Assembly: GCF_001865995.1 (NCBI RefSeq)
Contig: NZ_MLQQ01000018.1
Span: 186,001 to 250,000, forward strand
Source of the DNA: Anaerobacillus arseniciselenatis
Lineage (GTDB): Bacteria; Bacillota; Bacilli; Bacillales; Anaerobacillaceae
DNA: 64,000 bases
Direction: 5' to 3'
Shown here: positions 56,374-64,000 of the stretch, piece after piece
Layout of the letters: each line of letters starts with the position of its first letter
How positions within the stretch are numbered: position 1 is the first letter of the stretch
Translations under genes and position numbers: made by a program
The notes under the pieces: generated by a model
Seen by the model: only the letters and a program-made list of their open reading frames with translations
The model's database searches: none
What the model was told of the DNA's origin: nothing

Positions 56374-58173
56374 ATGTCAAAAAGATTGACTCGTGATAAT
56401 GTACCAGTTGAACAAACGTGGGATTTGAAAGATCTTTTTCAAACAAATGAATCTTGGGAACAAGAATTAGCAACGCTCGAGGAGGAGGTAGAGCAAGTAA
56501 CTCAATATCAAGGACGCTTACATGAAGGCGCTCAAACTTTACTTGCCTGTCTTAATGCACATGAAAAACTACAAATGCGAACAATTCGTGTTACTACATA
56601 TGCTCATTTACGCTCTTCTGAAGACGGAACGAACTCGCTTTATCAGTCAAACTTAAGTAACGTTTCGGCAGTTGTCGCTAAAATAAATGCCGCGGTATCT
56701 TTCATTCATTCAGAAATATTAGAATTACCGGACGGGCAGGTTGAAGAATACTTAGAGCATGAGGAAGGGTTAGATACATATCGTAAAAGTTTGATAGAGT
56801 TACTTGAAACAAAACAACACCGATTATCAAAAGAAACTGAAACCGTGTTGGCATCACTAGGAGAGGTGCTAGATAGCCCATTTATGATTTACTCTCGCAG
56901 TAAAACTTCAGACATGGATTTTGAGCCAATTACAAATGAAAACGGCGAACAATTACCAGTGTCGTTTGCATTATATGAAACTCGCTATGAGCAATCGACG
57001 AATACAAATGAACGTCGAGCAGCTTATGCTTCATTTACCAATACATTAAATCAATATAAAAATACGTTTGCCGCTACATATGCCACCGAAGTGAAAAAAC
57101 AAGTCGTGATGTCTCGCCTAAGAAACTATGATTCGGTTGAAGAGATGCTTTTACAACCGCAACAAGTTACATCAGAAATGTACAATAATATTTTAGACAT
57201 TATTCAAAAAGAGCTCGCTCCGCATATGAGACGACTGGCAAAGTTAAAAAAGCGGGTATTAGGTTTGGACAAAATGTTGTTATGTGACTTGAAGACGCCA
57301 ATAGAACTTGGTGATACACCGGAAGTGAGTTTTGAAGGAGCATCGAAAATAGTTCTCGAAGCACTCGAAATAATGGGACCAGAATATATGGAAGCAATGG
57401 AAACTGCGATAAACGAACGCTGGGTTGATTACGCTGATACGGTCGGAAAAAGAAGCGGGGCTTTTTGCTCAAGTCCGTACGGCGCCCACCCTTATATTTT
57501 AATGACATGGTCAGGTAAAATGCGTTCAGCTTTTACACTAGCTCATGAACTTGGACATGCCGGTCATTTTGTTTTCGCTAACCGGTATCAACGCATTCAT
57601 AATACGAGACCTTCCAAATATTTCATTGAGGCACCATCGACGTTAAATGAAATGCTGTTAAGTCACTCGATTTTAGCGAAAACCACTGATCCAGAAATGA
57701 GACGTTCTGTCATCGTTCAAGTGTTAGGCACTTATTATCATAATTTTGTTACTCACTTACTAGAAGCTGAAATGCAAAGGCGCGTCTATCGCCATGCCGA
57801 AAGTGGCAAGCCAATAACTGCCAGCGTTCTTTGTCAATTAAAAGGCGATGTACTCGGTGACTTCTGGGGCGATACGGTAGAGATCGATGAAGGGGCACGA
57901 CTGACGTGGATGAGACAACCTCATTACTATATGGGCTTATACCCTTACACCTACGCTGCTGGCTTAACGGCTTCCACGGCTGTGGCGCAAATGATTCAAG
58001 AAGAAGGTAAGCCTGCTGCTGAGCGTTGGATTGAAGTATTGAAAGCAGGCGGCACGAAAAAACCGCTAGATCTTATGAAAATGTCTGGCATAGATATGTC
58101 AAACCCTGAACCAATCCGTAAAGCAGTTGCCTTCGTCGGCTCACTCGTCGATGAACTAGAAAAGTCATTTTAG
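56374..58173 (+). CDS. pepF: Oligoendopeptidase F
   Basis: 599 aa M3-family zinc metallopeptidase that cuts short peptides in the cytoplasm. The zinc motif HELGH (from His391) is in TLAHELGHAGHF, with the third ligand Glu in FIEAPSTLNEML. N-terminal helical region QTWDLKDLFQTNESWE is typical. The open frame begins at 56080, but GGGGG and ATG 56374 give the family's normal N-terminus and length. Confidence 0.94.
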   Translation: MSKRLTRDNVPVEQTWDLKDLFQTNESWEQELATLEEEVEQVTQYQGRLHEGAQTLLACLNAHEKLQMRTIRVTTYAHLRSSEDGTNSLYQSNLSNVSAVVAKINAAVSFIHSEILELPDGQVEEYLEHEEGLDTYRKSLIELLETKQHRLSKETETVLASLGEVLDSPFMIYSRSKTSDMDFEPITNENGEQLPVSFALYETRYEQSTNTNERRAAYASFTNTLNQYKNTFAATYATEVKKQVVMSRLRNYDSVEEMLLQPQQVTSEMYNNILDIIQKELAPHMRRLAKLKKRVLGLDKMLLCDLKTPIELGDTPEVSFEGASKIVLEALEIMGPEYMEAMETAINERWVDYADTVGKRSGAFCSSPYGAHPYILMTWSGKMRSAFTLAHELGHAGHFVFANRYQRIHNTRPSKYFIEAPSTLNEMLLSHSILAKTTDPEMRRSVIVQVLGTYYHNFVTHLLEAEMQRRVYRHAESGKPITASVLCQLKGDVLGDFWGDTVEIDEGARLTWMRQPHYYMGLYPYTYAAGLTASTAVAQMIQEEGKPAAERWIEVLKAGGTKKPLDLMKMSGIDMSNPEPIRKAVAFVGSLVDELEKSF

Positions 58174-58186
58174 GTATCAACTTTTT

Positions 58187-58245
58187 GGTGTCTGACACCG
58201 CCCGTGGACAAATCGCTAAAATGTCCACGAGTGGTGGACAAATCA
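58187..58245. repeat. GTGTCTGACACC / GTGGACAAA repeat element
   Basis: GGTGTCTGACACC is followed by GCCCGTGGACAAATCGC, ATGTCCACGAG and TGGTGGACAAATC. The GTGGACA and TGTCCAC parts form a short hairpin. It begins 14 bases after the pepF stop. Confidence 0.75.
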
Positions 58246-58291
58246 ACATATTAGTATGGATATAGTGAAAACAACAAAGAAGGAGAATGAC

Positions 58292-59374
58292 ATGGAGAAA
58301 AAAATTAGAGTTGGAATTATTGGCGGTGGCTTCGGAGCAAAAGTACAAGCACCGATGATGCAATCTCATCCAGGCTTTGAAGTCGTTTCGTTAGCTAGTG
58401 TTGGGAGAGGACGAATTCAAGAACTTGAAGAAGAAACAGGGATTGCTAAAATTTATGATAACTGGAATGAGATGTTAGAAAAAGAAGAGCTAGATTTAGT
58501 CTCAGTTGCATCCGCACCATTACTACACCATGAGATGGTTTTAAAAGCGTACGAGCATGGACATCACGTTTTATGTGAAAAGCCATTTGCTAAAAATGCA
58601 CAAGAAGCGACTGAAATGATTGAAGCAAGAAATAAAGCGAACAAGCAGGGGTTTATCAATTTTGAATTTCGTTTTTTACCAGCTAGACAAAAGATCAAAG
58701 AAGTCATCTCTAGTGGTCAATTAGGTGAAATTCTTCATGTTAATTATTCGATGAGTTTCCCTGGATATGAGCGACTTATATCAAATAGCAGAGGTTGGCT
58801 CGGACAAAAAGATCAAGCTGGGGGAATGCTCGGGGCGATCGGTTCGCATATGTTTGATTCACTTCTATGGTGGGTAGGCGATCAAATCCAATCGGTGAGT
58901 GGCCAACTGACTACACACGTGCCCGAATTTGACCCGGAAAATGGTGAAAAAGAAATCCGAACAGCAGATGATTCGTTCCAAACATTTGGTTTATTCTCTA
59001 AAGGGACTACATTTTCTCTAGGCCTTATAAGTGCAGCACGACATTCACAAAGTTGGAAGTTAGAGGTATACGGGTCTGAAGGTACATTAATGATGACCGA
59101 AGATAAAAAGGTACTTGTCGGAATCGGCAACGGTCCACTTGAAGAAGTCGAATTACTTTCAGATCTTGAAATACCACAGCAAATGAGTGATCTCGCCGGA
59201 CGTTATTATAACGCTTTTTACCGTTCCTTAGATGCCGTTTATGAGGCGATCGCTAACAACAAAATTCACCCTTACCTACCTTCATTTGAAGCAGGGCTAG
59301 AAGTACAAAAGATTTTAGATGCTGTTACAAAATCGAGTGAACAATCTAAAACTATTCGTTTACTACCAAATTAA
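58292..59374 (+). CDS. Gfo/Idh/MocA-family oxidoreductase
   Basis: 360 aa NAD(P)-dependent dehydrogenase. N-terminal Rossmann fold (VGIIGGGFGAKVQAPMM), the conserved CEKPFAKNAQEA with catalytic Lys, and a C-terminal beta-sheet domain with GGMLGAIGSHMFDSLLWWVG. Acts on a sugar, inositol or related substrate that cannot be specified. AAGGAGA precedes ATG 58292; the 58256 start is disfavoured. Confidence 0.87.
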   Translation: MEKKIRVGIIGGGFGAKVQAPMMQSHPGFEVVSLASVGRGRIQELEEETGIAKIYDNWNEMLEKEELDLVSVASAPLLHHEMVLKAYEHGHHVLCEKPFAKNAQEATEMIEARNKANKQGFINFEFRFLPARQKIKEVISSGQLGEILHVNYSMSFPGYERLISNSRGWLGQKDQAGGMLGAIGSHMFDSLLWWVGDQIQSVSGQLTTHVPEFDPENGEKEIRTADDSFQTFGLFSKGTTFSLGLISAARHSQSWKLEVYGSEGTLMMTEDKKVLVGIGNGPLEEVELLSDLEIPQQMSDLAGRYYNAFYRSLDAVYEAIANNKIHPYLPSFEAGLEVQKILDAVTKSSEQSKTIRLLPN

Positions 59375-59555
59375 GCTATTCGTTATTAGGCGGTCCACAA
59401 ATAGGGATGGCTCTGGATGAGCCACAAGCAGAAGATACAGTAAAAGAAATAACGAAATTCAGGTTTCATTTGCAAAAATGGCCGATACATTTGCACAAAA
59501 TATTACACTCGATAATCAAAAGGGTCCGTTTTATGCTTTTAAACCAACCGAGTAA
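59371..59555 (+). pseudogene. Fragment resembling a HesB/IscA-type protein, frameshifted
   Basis: SYSLLGGPQIGMALDEPQAED-like reading (59374 on) breaks near 59455 and continues one frame over as IQVSFAKMADTFAQNITLDN to a TAA at 59553-59555. GGPxxGMALDEPxxxD recalls the central part of HesB-like Fe-S assembly proteins; no start or N-terminal Cys region remains. Tentative. Confidence 0.4.
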
Positions 59556-59654
59556 TTGTTAAAATATTTCGTAGAAATAGATTAGTTGATATTAATTTTA
59601 TAGTTTAGCACAAGAAATACAGGTTGCTTTTAAGGCAGCCTTTTTTGTATTGGT

Positions 59655-59879
59655 TTGTTGGTTAGTGGCTAGTTGGTTTGTTCGAAGGGCGGAATCGAAC
59701 CGAAATTTTACATACTACATGGTGACGATTACCGCCATGAGAGTTTTGTATGAAAAAAGTCGAATGATTTCGTGAACGAGCCTCTGAGATTCGGAAGAAG
59801 GTCAAAGCGAAGTGAAGGAAATCATTCGACTTTTCCATATTAATGGTGGCGAAGCTTCGTCATGCGCGTTTTGTATGGA
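59655..59879. repeat. Composite repeat, complete copy (GTTGGTTAG, A, B, A)
   Basis: GGTTTGTTGGTTAGTGGCTA (about 59652 on), then an A module (59711-59752), then the B stem AAAAGTCGAATGATTTC / GAAATCATTCGACTTTT (59755-59771 / 59818-59834; 17 perfect pairs) with GAACGAGCCTC and AGCGAAG in the loop, then a second A module (59835-59879). Confidence 0.85.
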
Positions 59880-59973
59880 AAGTTAGTTTGTTAAAAGCAA
59901 CTGCTATGAGTTGATAAAGACTCTCTTGATTTGTTAAAATTGATTCCTGTGACAGAAACATTAGGAGGCTACC

Positions 59974-60420
59974 ATGAACTTTATAGTATCAGTTTGGGAA
60001 TACGTCCTAATTTTTATTTTAGCGGCAATTCCTTGGATAGAGATTGCTGTTGTCATCCCGCTTGCAATTATCCGAGGAGCAAACCCATTATTAGTGGGGG
60101 TTATCTCATTTTTAGGAAATTTAGCGACTGTTTATTTGCTTATCTATTTTTACGAAAAATATGAAGTGTGGCAATCAAAAAGAAAAACTAAAAAGAAAAA
60201 AAGAACAAAAAGAGCAGTGGAAATATGGAATAAATATGGATTACCGGGCTTAAGTTTATCAGGACCGATTATTACAGGAGCTCATTTAGCGGTGGTCATT
60301 GCCATATCTCTTGGTGCTAAAAAACAACTCACTTTTCGCTGGACAACGATTAGCTTAGGCTTATGGACAATTGTCCTTACAGTAACATCCTATTACGGGG
60401 TGGGCTTATTTAAAGGTTAA
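59974..60420 (+). CDS. Small multidrug export family protein (PF06695)
   Basis: 148 aa with four TM segments and a very basic cytoplasmic loop (KRKTKKKKRTKRA, about 70-82). The AAIPWIEIAVVIPLAIIRG and GLPGLSLSGPIITGAH motifs are characteristic of the Sm_multidrug_ex family. AGGAGG precedes the ATG. Transport activity is known for few members; substrate unknown. Confidence 0.85.
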   Translation: MNFIVSVWEYVLIFILAAIPWIEIAVVIPLAIIRGANPLLVGVISFLGNLATVYLLIYFYEKYEVWQSKRKTKKKKRTKRAVEIWNKYGLPGLSLSGPIITGAHLAVVIAISLGAKKQLTFRWTTISLGLWTIVLTVTSYYGVGLFKG

Positions 60421-60621
60421 CTACATTTAGCCGTATCCACCTTTCGATGAAAATTGTCAGAAAAATACCCAACAATAACCGCGCTATTTATGTTAGAATA
60501 TTCGTTAATATTATGTTTCTATAAATTTACCAATGATTTCGTCGGTCATAGACTGAAAGAAAAATAGTACTTAAAAGTTGAAACAGTAACAACAAAAAGA
60601 AAATTGCGGGAGGGAATTTTT

Positions 60622-60966
60622 ATGAGTAATCAAGACTTAAAGCCATTTTTTATTGAAAAAATAAAAGAAGCGAAAAACCAATTTGAACGAACGATTGATT
60701 GCAAGCATACTGAATTTGACACGCTATACCCTTACATGAGTGAACAACCACAATTTTTCTGGTACAAACGTTATGTTGCATGGCAAGAACTACTGACGAC
60801 TGTTAAACTTTCAGAAGAACTTGAGGTAGCATGGGAAACTGTTTTTTCAAAAAAACAAACTGCTTACGTTAAAGATAAAGTGCTAGATGCCAAAGTACTT
60901 GATGATTGGTATGAAGAAAACGAAATTGAAAATAAAGAAGAAAATCCATCGATTAACGAACACTAA
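60622..60966 (+). CDS. Hypothetical cytosolic protein
   Basis: 114 aa, acidic, soluble. Contains YPYMSEQPQFFWYKRYVAWQELLT, rich in aromatic residues, and an acidic tail. GGGAGGG precedes ATG 60622 (the frame also opens at 60604). No family recognised. Confidence 0.7.
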   Translation: MSNQDLKPFFIEKIKEAKNQFERTIDCKHTEFDTLYPYMSEQPQFFWYKRYVAWQELLTTVKLSEELEVAWETVFSKKQTAYVKDKVLDAKVLDDWYEENEIENKEENPSINEH

Positions 60967-61008
60967 CAAATAGCCTAAAGTGATAAAAAACTTTGTCAAT
61001 ACATTAGA

Positions 61009-61215
61009 GGGGCTGTTCGATAAGAAAGTGACACCGTTAGGCACCAAATAGAGGGTGGGACAAAAAAAGTGTCAGACACCGCTAGGCACCGAATATAGAC
61101 ATATGATAAATCTGTACGTCTATATTTAGTAGGATCCTTGTTGTGTTAGACACTTTTGTCCCACCCTCTATTTAGAAAGTTCTGCATGGTGTCAGACACT
61201 TATGGGGCAGTCCCT
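61009..61215. repeat. Nested GTGTCAGACACC elements
   Basis: Outer element: GGGGCTGTTCGATAAG at the left, CTTATGGGGCAGTCCC at the right (as in 54310-54429). Inside it, at 61046-61173, sits a second complete element bounded by AAATAGAGGGTGGGAC and GTCCCACCCTCTATTT, with GTGTCAGACACC (61069-61080) and GTGTTAGACAC inside. The T run after the right end could terminate transcription. Confidence 0.8.
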
Positions 61216-61323
61216 TTTTTCTTTCGTAATAGTTGCTCAAAAACGAGTTGTTGTAACCAAAATTTCCTAATTTCAATCTTCTACTATATAATAAGAGAAA
61301 ATGCAAAGAGTGGGGGATTAAGA

Positions 61324-61755
61324 GTGGATAAAGAAAAATTGCGTAAACAGTTTGAACATGCTCTAGAAACACATCAAGAAGGGACAGGTGAGCTGTTTAT
61401 GTATTCATTATTAAATTTTGATTTTGAATACGATGAAGAAAACGAAGTCGTCCGGATCGAAGCGCCGATTTCTGAATTGATGTTTAATCCGATCGGTTTC
61501 ATACATGGTGGGATGATTACATATATTGCTGATACGGCAATGGGGCATTTATGTGCTGCGTTTGCAGAACGTCCAGGGGTTTCACTAGAACTAAAAACCC
61601 AGTTTTTTCGCACAGCAAAAAGCGGTAAAATATTTGCGGAAGCTTCCTTTTTGAAAAAGGGGAGGAAAGCTCAATTTGTCGAATGTCTTCTTAAAGATGA
61701 CCAGGAGAGGTTATTAGCCAAAGCAACAGCAACTTTTTTATCTATTGAGGAATGA
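61324..61755 (+). CDS. PaaI-family acyl-CoA thioesterase
   Basis: 143 aa hotdog-fold thioesterase. NPIGFIHGGMITYIADTAMGHLC holds the HGG motif and catalytic Asp/Glu region; SLELKTQFFRTAKSG follows. It hydrolyses small acyl-CoA esters, substrate unknown. The start is probably GTG 61324, seven bases after GGGGG; the open frame from 61156 runs through the repeat and is rejected. Confidence 0.85.
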   Translation: MDKEKLRKQFEHALETHQEGTGELFMYSLLNFDFEYDEENEVVRIEAPISELMFNPIGFIHGGMITYIADTAMGHLCAAFAERPGVSLELKTQFFRTAKSGKIFAEASFLKKGRKAQFVECLLKDDQERLLAKATATFLSIEE

Positions 61756-61997
61756 TCAAATAAATAAAAAGTAAGTATAAAAGAGGTTGTCGCAAACTGA
61801 AGTGTCTGACATTTTAATTTGCTACAGCCTTATTTAGTTTGTAGGAATTAAACTTTTAAACTAGTAATATACTATAAGTATATATTATCTTATTATTCTG
61901 AAAAAATAAACATGTATTGCAATTTTGAAAAAATAAGGTAATATATAAAAAACAAATGTGTTTCTCAGAAATACAAAAAAATTAAGGAGGGGAAAAC
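61756..61997. other. Intergenic region with a weak hairpin
   Basis: AGGTTGTCGCAAA near 61785 and TTTGCTACAGCCT near 61819 form an imperfect stem enclosing GTGTCTGACA, a degenerate relative of the GTGTC elements and a possible terminator for the thioesterase gene. AT-rich sequence follows. Confidence 0.45.
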
Positions 61998-63140
61998 ATG
62001 AAACTTGTTTTAAAGCTAATTGCCGGGATTATTATTGGGATTATTCTTGGACTCATTTCACCCGAATTTGTCATCCGTGTACTTTTAAGCATTAAGGCAA
62101 TCTTCGGAAGCTTTATCGGATTTATTATTCCATTTATTATTTTGTTCTTCATTGCTAGTGGGGTAGCAGGTTTAGGGAAGAAGTCAGGTCGTCTTGTAGG
62201 GACTACCGTTGGAATTGCTTATTTATCTACGGTCCTAGCCGGTCTAGTAGCATTCATCATTGCGATTACTGTAATTCCATTTACTTCACCGGAACAATCG
62301 GTGATTGCAGAAGGTTCTTCTTTTGAGCCATTTTTACAGCTAGAAATTGCTCCATTAATGGGCGTTATAACAGCTCTTGTTACAGCCTTTGTTTTTGGGA
62401 TTGGTATTGCGAAAACAGAAAGTCAAATGTTAAAAACGATTTTTGATGAAGGTAAAAAAATTATTGATTTAGTGATTGCGAAAATCATCATTCCATTTTT
62501 ACCGATTTATATTGCGAGTATTTTTGCAGAGCTTGCAGCAGAAGGCACAGTTTTTGATACATTAAAAGTATTTGGTGTCGTATTGCTCCTTGCTATCGCT
62601 ACACATTGGGTTTGGATCATTATTCAATATGTGTCAGCGGGAGCTTACAGTGGTAAAAATCCATTTACGTTAATTAAAAATATGCTTCCAGCTTATTTTA
62701 CAGCAATAGGAACGATGAGTAGTGCAGCAACAATTCCGGTGACATTACGTTCAGTGAAAAAGAACAAGGTGAAAGATGAAGTCGCTGATTTCGGTGTTCC
62801 ACTTTGTGCGACGATCCATTTATCAGGAAGTGTCATTACGATCGTATTCTGTGCGGTTGCTGTCATGATGCTGACCCCTGATTTAGCACAACCAACATTT
62901 GCGACGATGTTGCCAGTTATTTTTATGCTTGGTTTAATCATGGTTGCAGCACCAGGAGTACCGGGTGGAGCAATTATGGCTGCTCTAGGAATTTTAACGA
63001 CAATGTTAGGGTTTGGAGAAGCAGCAATGGGCTTAATGATTGCCCTTTACATGGCGCAAGATAGCTTCGGTACAGCAGCAAACGTTACTGGAGACGGTGC
63101 GATTAACGTTGTCATTGATAAAATTGAAGAAAAAGCTTAA
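61998..63140 (+). CDS. Dicarboxylate/amino acid:cation symporter (DAACS family)
   Basis: 380 aa with eight TM segments and two re-entrant loops: AIGTMSSAATIPVT is the serine-rich HP1 motif and DSFGTAANVTGDG holds the substrate- and Na+-binding residues of TM8. Slightly shorter than GltP/GltT (about 420 aa) but close to SstT-like forms. Likely imports glutamate/aspartate, serine/threonine or a C4-dicarboxylate with Na+ or H+. AAGGAGGGG precedes the ATG. Confidence 0.9.
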   Translation: MKLVLKLIAGIIIGIILGLISPEFVIRVLLSIKAIFGSFIGFIIPFIILFFIASGVAGLGKKSGRLVGTTVGIAYLSTVLAGLVAFIIAITVIPFTSPEQSVIAEGSSFEPFLQLEIAPLMGVITALVTAFVFGIGIAKTESQMLKTIFDEGKKIIDLVIAKIIIPFLPIYIASIFAELAAEGTVFDTLKVFGVVLLLAIATHWVWIIIQYVSAGAYSGKNPFTLIKNMLPAYFTAIGTMSSAATIPVTLRSVKKNKVKDEVADFGVPLCATIHLSGSVITIVFCAVAVMMLTPDLAQPTFATMLPVIFMLGLIMVAAPGVPGGAIMAALGILTTMLGFGEAAMGLMIALYMAQDSFGTAANVTGDGAINVVIDKIEEKA

Positions 63141-63152
63141 TTTTTAAAAACG

Positions 63153-63181
63153 AAGCTGTCTCACTAGGAGGCAGCTTTTTT
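63153..63181 (+). terminator. Terminator of the symporter gene
   Basis: AAGCTGTCT / AGGCAGCTT with a small loop, followed by a T run. Confidence 0.83.
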
Positions 63182-63184
63182 GTT

Positions 63185-63222
63185 GTAGTTGGTTAGTGGT
63201 TAGTTGGTTTGTTGGTTAGGTT
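63185..63222 (+). repeat. GTTGGTTAG repeat
   Basis: GTTGGTTAGTGGTTAGTTGG followed by TTTGTTGGTTAG, a solitary copy of the leading block of the composite repeats. Confidence 0.7.
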
Positions 63223-63224
63223 GA

Positions 63225-63357
63225 GACTTTGCAAGATTACTTCGCTGAAAATTTGGGACGAGGAATTGCAGTCACTATGCAAAATCTTAATGACCCTAAA
63301 AAATCCTTCTGCATTCCTAAAAAAGTTTTTATTGGGAATATTAACAGCAGAAGGAGG
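63225..63357 (+). promoter_or_regulatory. Structured leader sequestering the LysM gene's ribosome binding site
   Basis: TCCTTCTGC (63304-63312) pairs perfectly with GCAGAAGGA (63347-63355), which covers most of the AAGGAGG ribosome binding site (63351-63357). An upstream AAGATT...AATCTT pairing (near 63232 and 63283) suggests more structure. This is the arrangement of a translational switch; no known riboswitch class was recognised. Confidence 0.45.
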
Positions 63358-63364
63358 GACAATG

Positions 63365-64000
63365 ATGGATTCATTTTCGCATTACCGATTACACAAAACA
63401 GAAGATGGCTATGAACTCGTTTTATATTTAAATGAACGCATGTCGGAATTTTCAGATGAATTAGGTACAAGACAAAAAGATGAACAAAGAAACTTGAAAG
63501 AAGAAGCTTTAGATTACACGAGAAAACATTTGCCTAACTTAAAAGTAAAAGCAATAAAAGTGGTTGCCGGAACTCTTTTGATTACTTCATTTGGATTTTT
63601 AACATTAACTCCAAGTGCTGAGGCTTCTGCAAGTAGCCCAACTGAACAAACTGCGTCAACTACATATACAGTAGTATCCGGAGACACTTTATCACAAATC
63701 GCAGCTAGAAACGGTACGACCGTAGATGCGATAAAAACGACGAACAATTTAACATCGGACTTTTTACGCATCGGACAGACACTTTCGATCCCTGCTGGGA
63801 CAACTACGGCACCAGTGCAGCAAACAGATCAAACTTATGTCGTCGTATCAGGGGATACACTATCACAAATCGCAGCTAGAAACGGTACGACCGTAGATGC
63901 GATAAAAACGACGAACAATTTAACATCGGACTTTTTACGCATCGGACAAACACTTTCGATCCCTGCTGGGACAACTACGGCACCAGTACAACAAACAGAT
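63365..64000 (+). CDS. LysM-repeat cell-wall protein (3' end outside window)
   Basis: At least 212 residues. A charged ~60-residue N-terminal region precedes a membrane segment (VVAGTLLITSFGFLTL, about 68-85) with an SAEASA end, then two LysM domains (VVSGDTLSQIAARNGTTVDA) that bind peptidoglycan, joined by a Thr/Gln-rich linker. The N-terminus is unusually long for a simple signal peptide, so the protein may stay membrane-anchored. The two LysM units are 171-bp near-identical DNA repeats. A catalytic domain may lie beyond the window. ATG 63362 is an alternative start; 63365 has better spacing to AAGGAGG. Confidence 0.85.
   Translation, partial: MDSFSHYRLHKTEDGYELVLYLNERMSEFSDELGTRQKDEQRNLKEEALDYTRKHLPNLKVKAIKVVAGTLLITSFGFLTLTPSAEASASSPTEQTASTTYTVVSGDTLSQIAARNGTTVDAIKTTNNLTSDFLRIGQTLSIPAGTTTAPVQQTDQTYVVVSGDTLSQIAARNGTTVDAIKTTNNLTSDFLRIGQTLSIPAGTTTAPVQQTD
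63673..64000 (+). repeat. 171-bp tandem repeat encoding LysM units
   Basis: The sequence from about 63673 recurs 171 bases later with only a few changes, mostly synonymous, and runs to the window end. 57 codons per unit. Such identity suggests recent duplication or ongoing gene conversion. Confidence 0.85.

Noticed and set aside
63229-63414. 61-codon open frame before the LysM gene
   Set aside because: Overlaps the LysM start in another frame and lies in the structured leader; no binding site.

Overview
The window is chromosomal DNA of a low-GC, endospore-forming Bacillaceae bacterium. The evidence is AAGGAGG-type ribosome binding sites, a gamma-type SASP gene, CIRCE and TPP-riboswitch control, the thiamin-salvage cluster ylmB-tenA-thiZ-thiX-thiY, a YxiN/DbpA helicase and YitT, VanW, LtaS and PepF homologues. 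Several Na+-coupled transporter types (NhaC, PanF/YhdT, DAACS symporter) would fit a salt- or alkali-tolerant lifestyle, but that is inference. No rRNA, tRNA, CRISPR array or intact transposase was seen.

Layout. 1-426: 3' end of an unidentified gene. 763-7377: four-gene RND efflux operon (adaptor, permease, response regulator, histidine kinase). 7571-12112: AbrB-family transporter, YfbR-like HD nucleotidase, lipoprotein, small membrane protein, SASP and a hypothetical protein. 12562-16809: dbpA, an omega-amidase-like nitrilase and an NhaC antiporter. 17000-20438: possible small RNA, coiled-coil protein, sirtuin, and a small agr-like locus (GHKL kinase plus a 45-residue AgrD-like peptide). 20669-25992: polyferredoxin, yhdT-panF, DUF421 protein, S-adenosylmethionine decarboxylase. 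26265-27920: gene remnants and one intact small gene. 27939-35216: MFS transporter, luciferase-like oxidoreductase with a frameshift at its start, tldD-tldE, thioredoxin-like protein, FAD oxidase. 35536-40132, all minus strand: enoyl-CoA hydratase, Fe-S nuclease, GntR regulator, YitT protein, SRPBCC protein. 40573-43118: htpG under a CIRCE operator, then osmC. 43249-44193: gene graveyard. 44216-50541: vanW, then the TPP-riboswitch operon for salvage of degraded thiamin. 51344-63140: PCP_red-domain protein, MCP remnant, LTA synthase, tyrosine phenol-lyase, pepF, Gfo/Idh/MocA oxidoreductase, small multidrug exporter, PaaI thioesterase, dicarboxylate/amino-acid symporter. 63365-end: LysM protein cut by the window edge.

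The most striking property is the density of short non-coding repeats in almost every intergenic region. At least five families are present: (1) ~120-bp elements with ATGAATTTCATAATT-type ends; (2) GTGTCAGACACC palindrome elements, one nested inside another and two running into the 3' ends of genes; (3) composite GTTGGTTAG / GGTGACGG / GAACGAGCC elements whose stem arms change in a compensatory way between copies; (4) ~52-bp tandem units that look like intrinsic terminators and are oriented with the gene they follow; (5) a four-copy GGACATGAG motif cluster. Decayed genes (YlmB frameshift, MFS, cyclase, MCP, coiled-coil, EAL, pilus-like and HesB-like fragments) are also unusually common.

The best candidates for new biology are the composite co-varying repeat family, the terminator-like tandem arrays, the AgrD-like peptide overlapping a GHKL kinase without an AgrB, and HrcA/CIRCE control of htpG.
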